Origin: Alicyclobacillaceae bacterium I2511
Lineage (GTDB): Bacteria; Bacillota; Bacilli; Alicyclobacillales; Alicyclobacillaceae
Reading direction: 5' to 3'
Assembly (NCBI GenBank): GCA_003584005.1
Contig: QXHL01000008.1
Span: 1-64,000, forward strand
DNA: 64,000 bases
Part shown: positions 61,925 to 64,000 of the stretch, piece by piece
How positions within the stretch are numbered: position 1 is the stretch's first letter
How the letters are laid out: each line of letters begins with the position of its first letter
Translations under genes and position numbers: made by a program
The notes under the pieces: generated by a model
Told to the model about the DNA's origin: nothing
Database searches by the model: none
Seen by the model: the letters and a program-made list of their open reading frames with translations, nothing else

Positions 61925-63058
61925 ATGGATGAATTTTATATTTTGGAGATTAACTTGAAAACCACGTCAAAGCTTTCTCGTTATCAGGTCATAGTTTTGC
62001 TTATTTGGACAATTACTTCCACAGGTTTGCTTGTGATGCCAACCGGCATTGGTCACTTTACGACTCAAGACGGGTGGTTGGTACCCATCCCATTTTTTTT
62101 GGGAGCCTGTCTGAGCGCCGCTATTTCTCAAGTGTTTGTTCGTACCTTTCCAGGCCAATCATTTACCCAAGCCATGGAAAGTGCACTAGGCAAAGGACCG
62201 GGCAAGGTAGTGAATCTGTGGTGGGCAATCTGGCTGTATTTGTTTGGCTGCATGATTATGCGCGAATTGAATTTATTTTTAGAAACAACTGTGTTCCATA
62301 ATATCCATCTTTACTTGATTAGTGCAGTGATGCTGCTACCCCTCGCGTACTCGACGTATCTAGGGTTCATTGCCACAGCTCGCATTGGTGAATTGCTGTT
62401 ACCTATATTTACAATAAGTATGTTGTTTACAATACCAGTATCCTTCCAAAATTTTGACTGGAATCAGTTAAATCCCGTCCTAGCAGAAGGTATTTCCCCA
62501 GTTTGGCAAGCCAGTGTTGTTCCTGTATTTGGCATTGTTGTACTAATGCTTATGTTACTTCAGTTTGTACCGTACCTGGAGCATCCACAAAAAATTGGGC
62601 GAGACTTTCTTATAGTAGGTGCGTCTTTAAGCGCGTTTGGGATAATTGTGGAAGCATTAGTTATAGGAACACTTGGGGATTCAGTTAGATACCTACAATA
62701 TCCGTTGCTAGAAATCGTTCGTTCTGTTCGCATCGGAGACTATTTGGAACGTCTAGATACCATTTATGTGATGGGGATTGTGGCCATCATCTTCATAAAA
62801 TTAAGTTTCATTCAATACACACTCCTACTGAGTTTAAAAGACCTGTTCCATCTCCCCACAATTCGTCATATAGCATTGGCAAGTTTGGGCGCGGTCTGGT
62901 CAGGAAATATTTTCCTCTTTCGAGATTCCGCAGATTTAACCCAGTACATGATTTTTGTGGCCCCTGTCTACGTGTTTTTTACGCTTGTAGTTTTACCAAT
63001 GGCAGCAATTTTTGTTCGAATTTTTCGAAAAATACTTGTACTTAATTGTTTTCGCTAA
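61925..63058 (+). CDS. GerAB-family spore germinant permease
   Basis: 377 residues, about ten membrane helices, the usual length of GerAB proteins (APC superfamily), which form the membrane channel/sensor of Ger germinant receptors. Typical pieces: KLSRYQVIVLLIWTITSTGL, GWLVPIPFFLGACLSAAISQ, LNLFLETTVF, and the LxPV region near 150-190. No gerAA or gerAC homologue is adjacent, so it is an orphan B subunit. Its stop lies two bases from the right inverted repeat. Confidence 0.8.
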   Translation: MDEFYILEINLKTTSKLSRYQVIVLLIWTITSTGLLVMPTGIGHFTTQDGWLVPIPFFLGACLSAAISQVFVRTFPGQSFTQAMESALGKGPGKVVNLWWAIWLYLFGCMIMRELNLFLETTVFHNIHLYLISAVMLLPLAYSTYLGFIATARIGELLLPIFTISMLFTIPVSFQNFDWNQLNPVLAEGISPVWQASVVPVFGIVVLMLMLLQFVPYLEHPQKIGRDFLIVGASLSAFGIIVEALVIGTLGDSVRYLQYPLLEIVRSVRIGDYLERLDTIYVMGIVAIIFIKLSFIQYTLLLSLKDLFHLPTIRHIALASLGAVWSGNIFLFRDSADLTQYMIFVAPVYVFFTLVVLPMAAIFVRIFRKILVLNCFR

Positions 63059-63060
63059 GA

Positions 63061-63120
63061 CAGAATACCCAAAAGCTGACGTGACCCACTTCTGACGCGA
63101 ATGATGTCCCTAAATTCGTA
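63061..63120 (-). repeat. right inverted repeat of the 3-kb segment
   Basis: CAGAATACCCAAAAGCTGAC, GTGACCCACTTCTGACGCGA, ATGATGTCCCTAAATTCGTA; partner of 60061-60127. Beyond it (63121-63498) I see no supported gene, though 63140-63200 resembles the noncoding sequence beside the holin operons. Confidence 0.75.
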
Positions 63121-63498
63121 CCGTGCTGGGAGAGGAAATATAGGGAACGGATGTGCTTCCCGTCAAACGCAAATACAGGAAAAGGCCCTTCTCCGCACAG
63201 GTTCTTACAAAAAGAGGTCTAAGTCACACCACCTTAGGTACTGGGGCAACGACGGTTCGGGACCACGGCGCAGATATTATCGGATTACAACCCAAGGACA
63301 TGAACAGCTTGCCAAGAATCGAGAATTTTAGAAGCGAAATTAAGCCATCGTGAATACCTTCCTGGAAGGGGTGGAACCGACGTGAATGAGATCGAAAACT
63401 ATCTGAAACACATCGTCCATCGTAACGGATTAACGCTCAGTGTGCAGACTGAGTGGGTCGCTGAAATGTCCACACATACAATCTTCAATTAATTTATT

Positions 63499-63702
63499 TC
63501 ATTTCTTGCGATTGTAGTTTAAGCCACTCCTTATGTCCTCAAAAATCTCATCCACGATCATCCCTCTGGCGTTAGCAAACTGTTTTAAAAATTCAATTTT
63601 ATTTGTCAAGTCATCCTGCTGGTTGGTGTTGATACTCTGATGTAAATAATCGTTTGCCCCTTTTCTAGAGCCTTTTGCTTTGTGATTCCACTGCTTATGC
63701 AA
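63499..63702 (-). pseudogene. IS607-type serine recombinase fragment
   Basis: YLHQSINTNQQDDLTNKIEF, LKQFANARGMIVDEIFEDI and SGLNYNRKK match the catalytic N-terminal part of IS607 TnpA (Y-x-R-x-S ... D-x-G-S-G-L-N-Y-x-R) with the catalytic Ser retained but Arg replaced by His. It complements the MerR-like end at 1928-2134 in content. Confidence 0.7.
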
Positions 63703-63854
63703 CCAGGGACAGAAGGCACATAAGCGAAATAGTCATTATCAGGCTTTTCCACAATAACAGTGTACCTTAATAACCGTGTACCTTTTCACGTTTATCAGCT
63801 CTGATTCCAGTATAATCATAAAATTGGATATAAATTCGTTTCCCTCATGCAAGA

Positions 63855-64000
63855 CTATCGGCAAAGTGTAAGTCCAAATTTGTTTTCCAATCCCTTAAAT
63901 CCCCTGTCCGTCATACGGATCGCTCGCCCACCTGGGATTCGCTCGATCCAGCCAAGGTCAAACAGTCGACTGGTTACTGCCGCCCCTAGCGCCCCGGCCA
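63855..64000 (-). CDS. ArsR-like winged-helix regulator, C-terminal part (runs off the window)
   Basis: AGALGAAVTSRLFDLGWIER, IPGGRAIRMTDRGFKGLE is the wing and last helix of ArsR-type regulators of the kind that end in a short helix. The stop is at 63855-63857; the start is beyond the window edge. Confidence 0.6.
   Translation of the reverse strand, partial: AGALGAAVTSRLFDLGWIERIPGGRAIRMTDRGFKGLENKFGLTLCR

Overview
The window looks like a heavily rearranged accessory region of an endospore-forming Bacillota. Evidence: a GerAB-type germinant permease, a UvrX-like polymerase with a YolD-like partner, Bacillota-type lipoprotein signals and AGGAGG ribosome binding sites, a WapA-like RHS protein, and a Tn3-family transposon with a tyrosine recombinase. 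A G1 (eqolisin) peptidase and a SigO/RsoA-like acid-stress sigma module suggest an acidophile, perhaps Alicyclobacillaceae; that placement is inference. No rRNA, tRNA or CRISPR array was seen.

Layout. 0.5-1.8 kb: cysteine desulfidase-like enzyme. 1.9-3.2 kb: decayed IS607 element. 3.3-3.5 kb: fragment of a 2-oxoacid dehydrogenase E2. 3.7-5.6 kb: Y-family polymerase operon. 6.3-7.9 kb: secreted protein behind a c-di-GMP-I (GEMM) riboswitch, plus a hidden 44-residue membrane peptide. 8.3-10.0 kb: RecJ. 10.3-12.0 kb: lipoprotein convergent with a glucosaminidase-like protein lacking a signal peptide. 12.3-26.6 kb: an RHS/WapA toxin (2434 aa) with a CbrC-like neighbour, and an orphan RHS tail with a different tip and an Imm50-like neighbour, separated by an IS1595 element that carries a group II intron. 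27-31 kb: ISL3 insertion, then a holin-like / SigO-like / RsoA-like operon and its cargo genes. 31.3-35.1 kb: one-ended Tn3 transposon. 35.2-41.8 kb: secreted and membrane proteins, a beta-propeller relic convergent with a GH25-like gene, a third GEMM-like RNA upstream of a winged-helix gene, and IS scars. 41.8-45.6 kb: second copy of the riboswitch/recJ segment, now driving a G1 acid peptidase, with recJ broken. 45.6-53.3 kb: more lipoprotein/PG-hydrolase pairs, a second holin-sigma copy, an IS110-effector chimera and an AbrB/DGQHR junction. 53.4-64 kb: Rpn nuclease, lipoprotein, IS21 scar, relic toxin-antitoxin modules, an intact RelE/Phd pair, and a 3-kb inverted-repeat-bounded segment with a GerAB gene.

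The most interesting candidate system is a recurrent set: a three-TM holin-like protein translationally coupled to a SigO-like sigma factor (and RsoA-like partner), followed by peptidoglycan-hydrolase-like proteins with no signal peptides (GH25-like, glucosaminidase, lytic-transglycosylase-like, and a conserved cysteine-containing module). In five places such a gene sits directly beside a lipoprotein or surface beta-propeller gene, four times tail-to-tail. I infer a holin-dependent export system with surface lipoproteins as possible immunity partners. Many members are broken (frameshifts, amber codons, IS fusions), so this copy looks like a graveyard or reservoir of modules rather than one working operon. 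A second theme is c-di-GMP control: one riboswitch leader has been duplicated in front of two unrelated secreted proteins.
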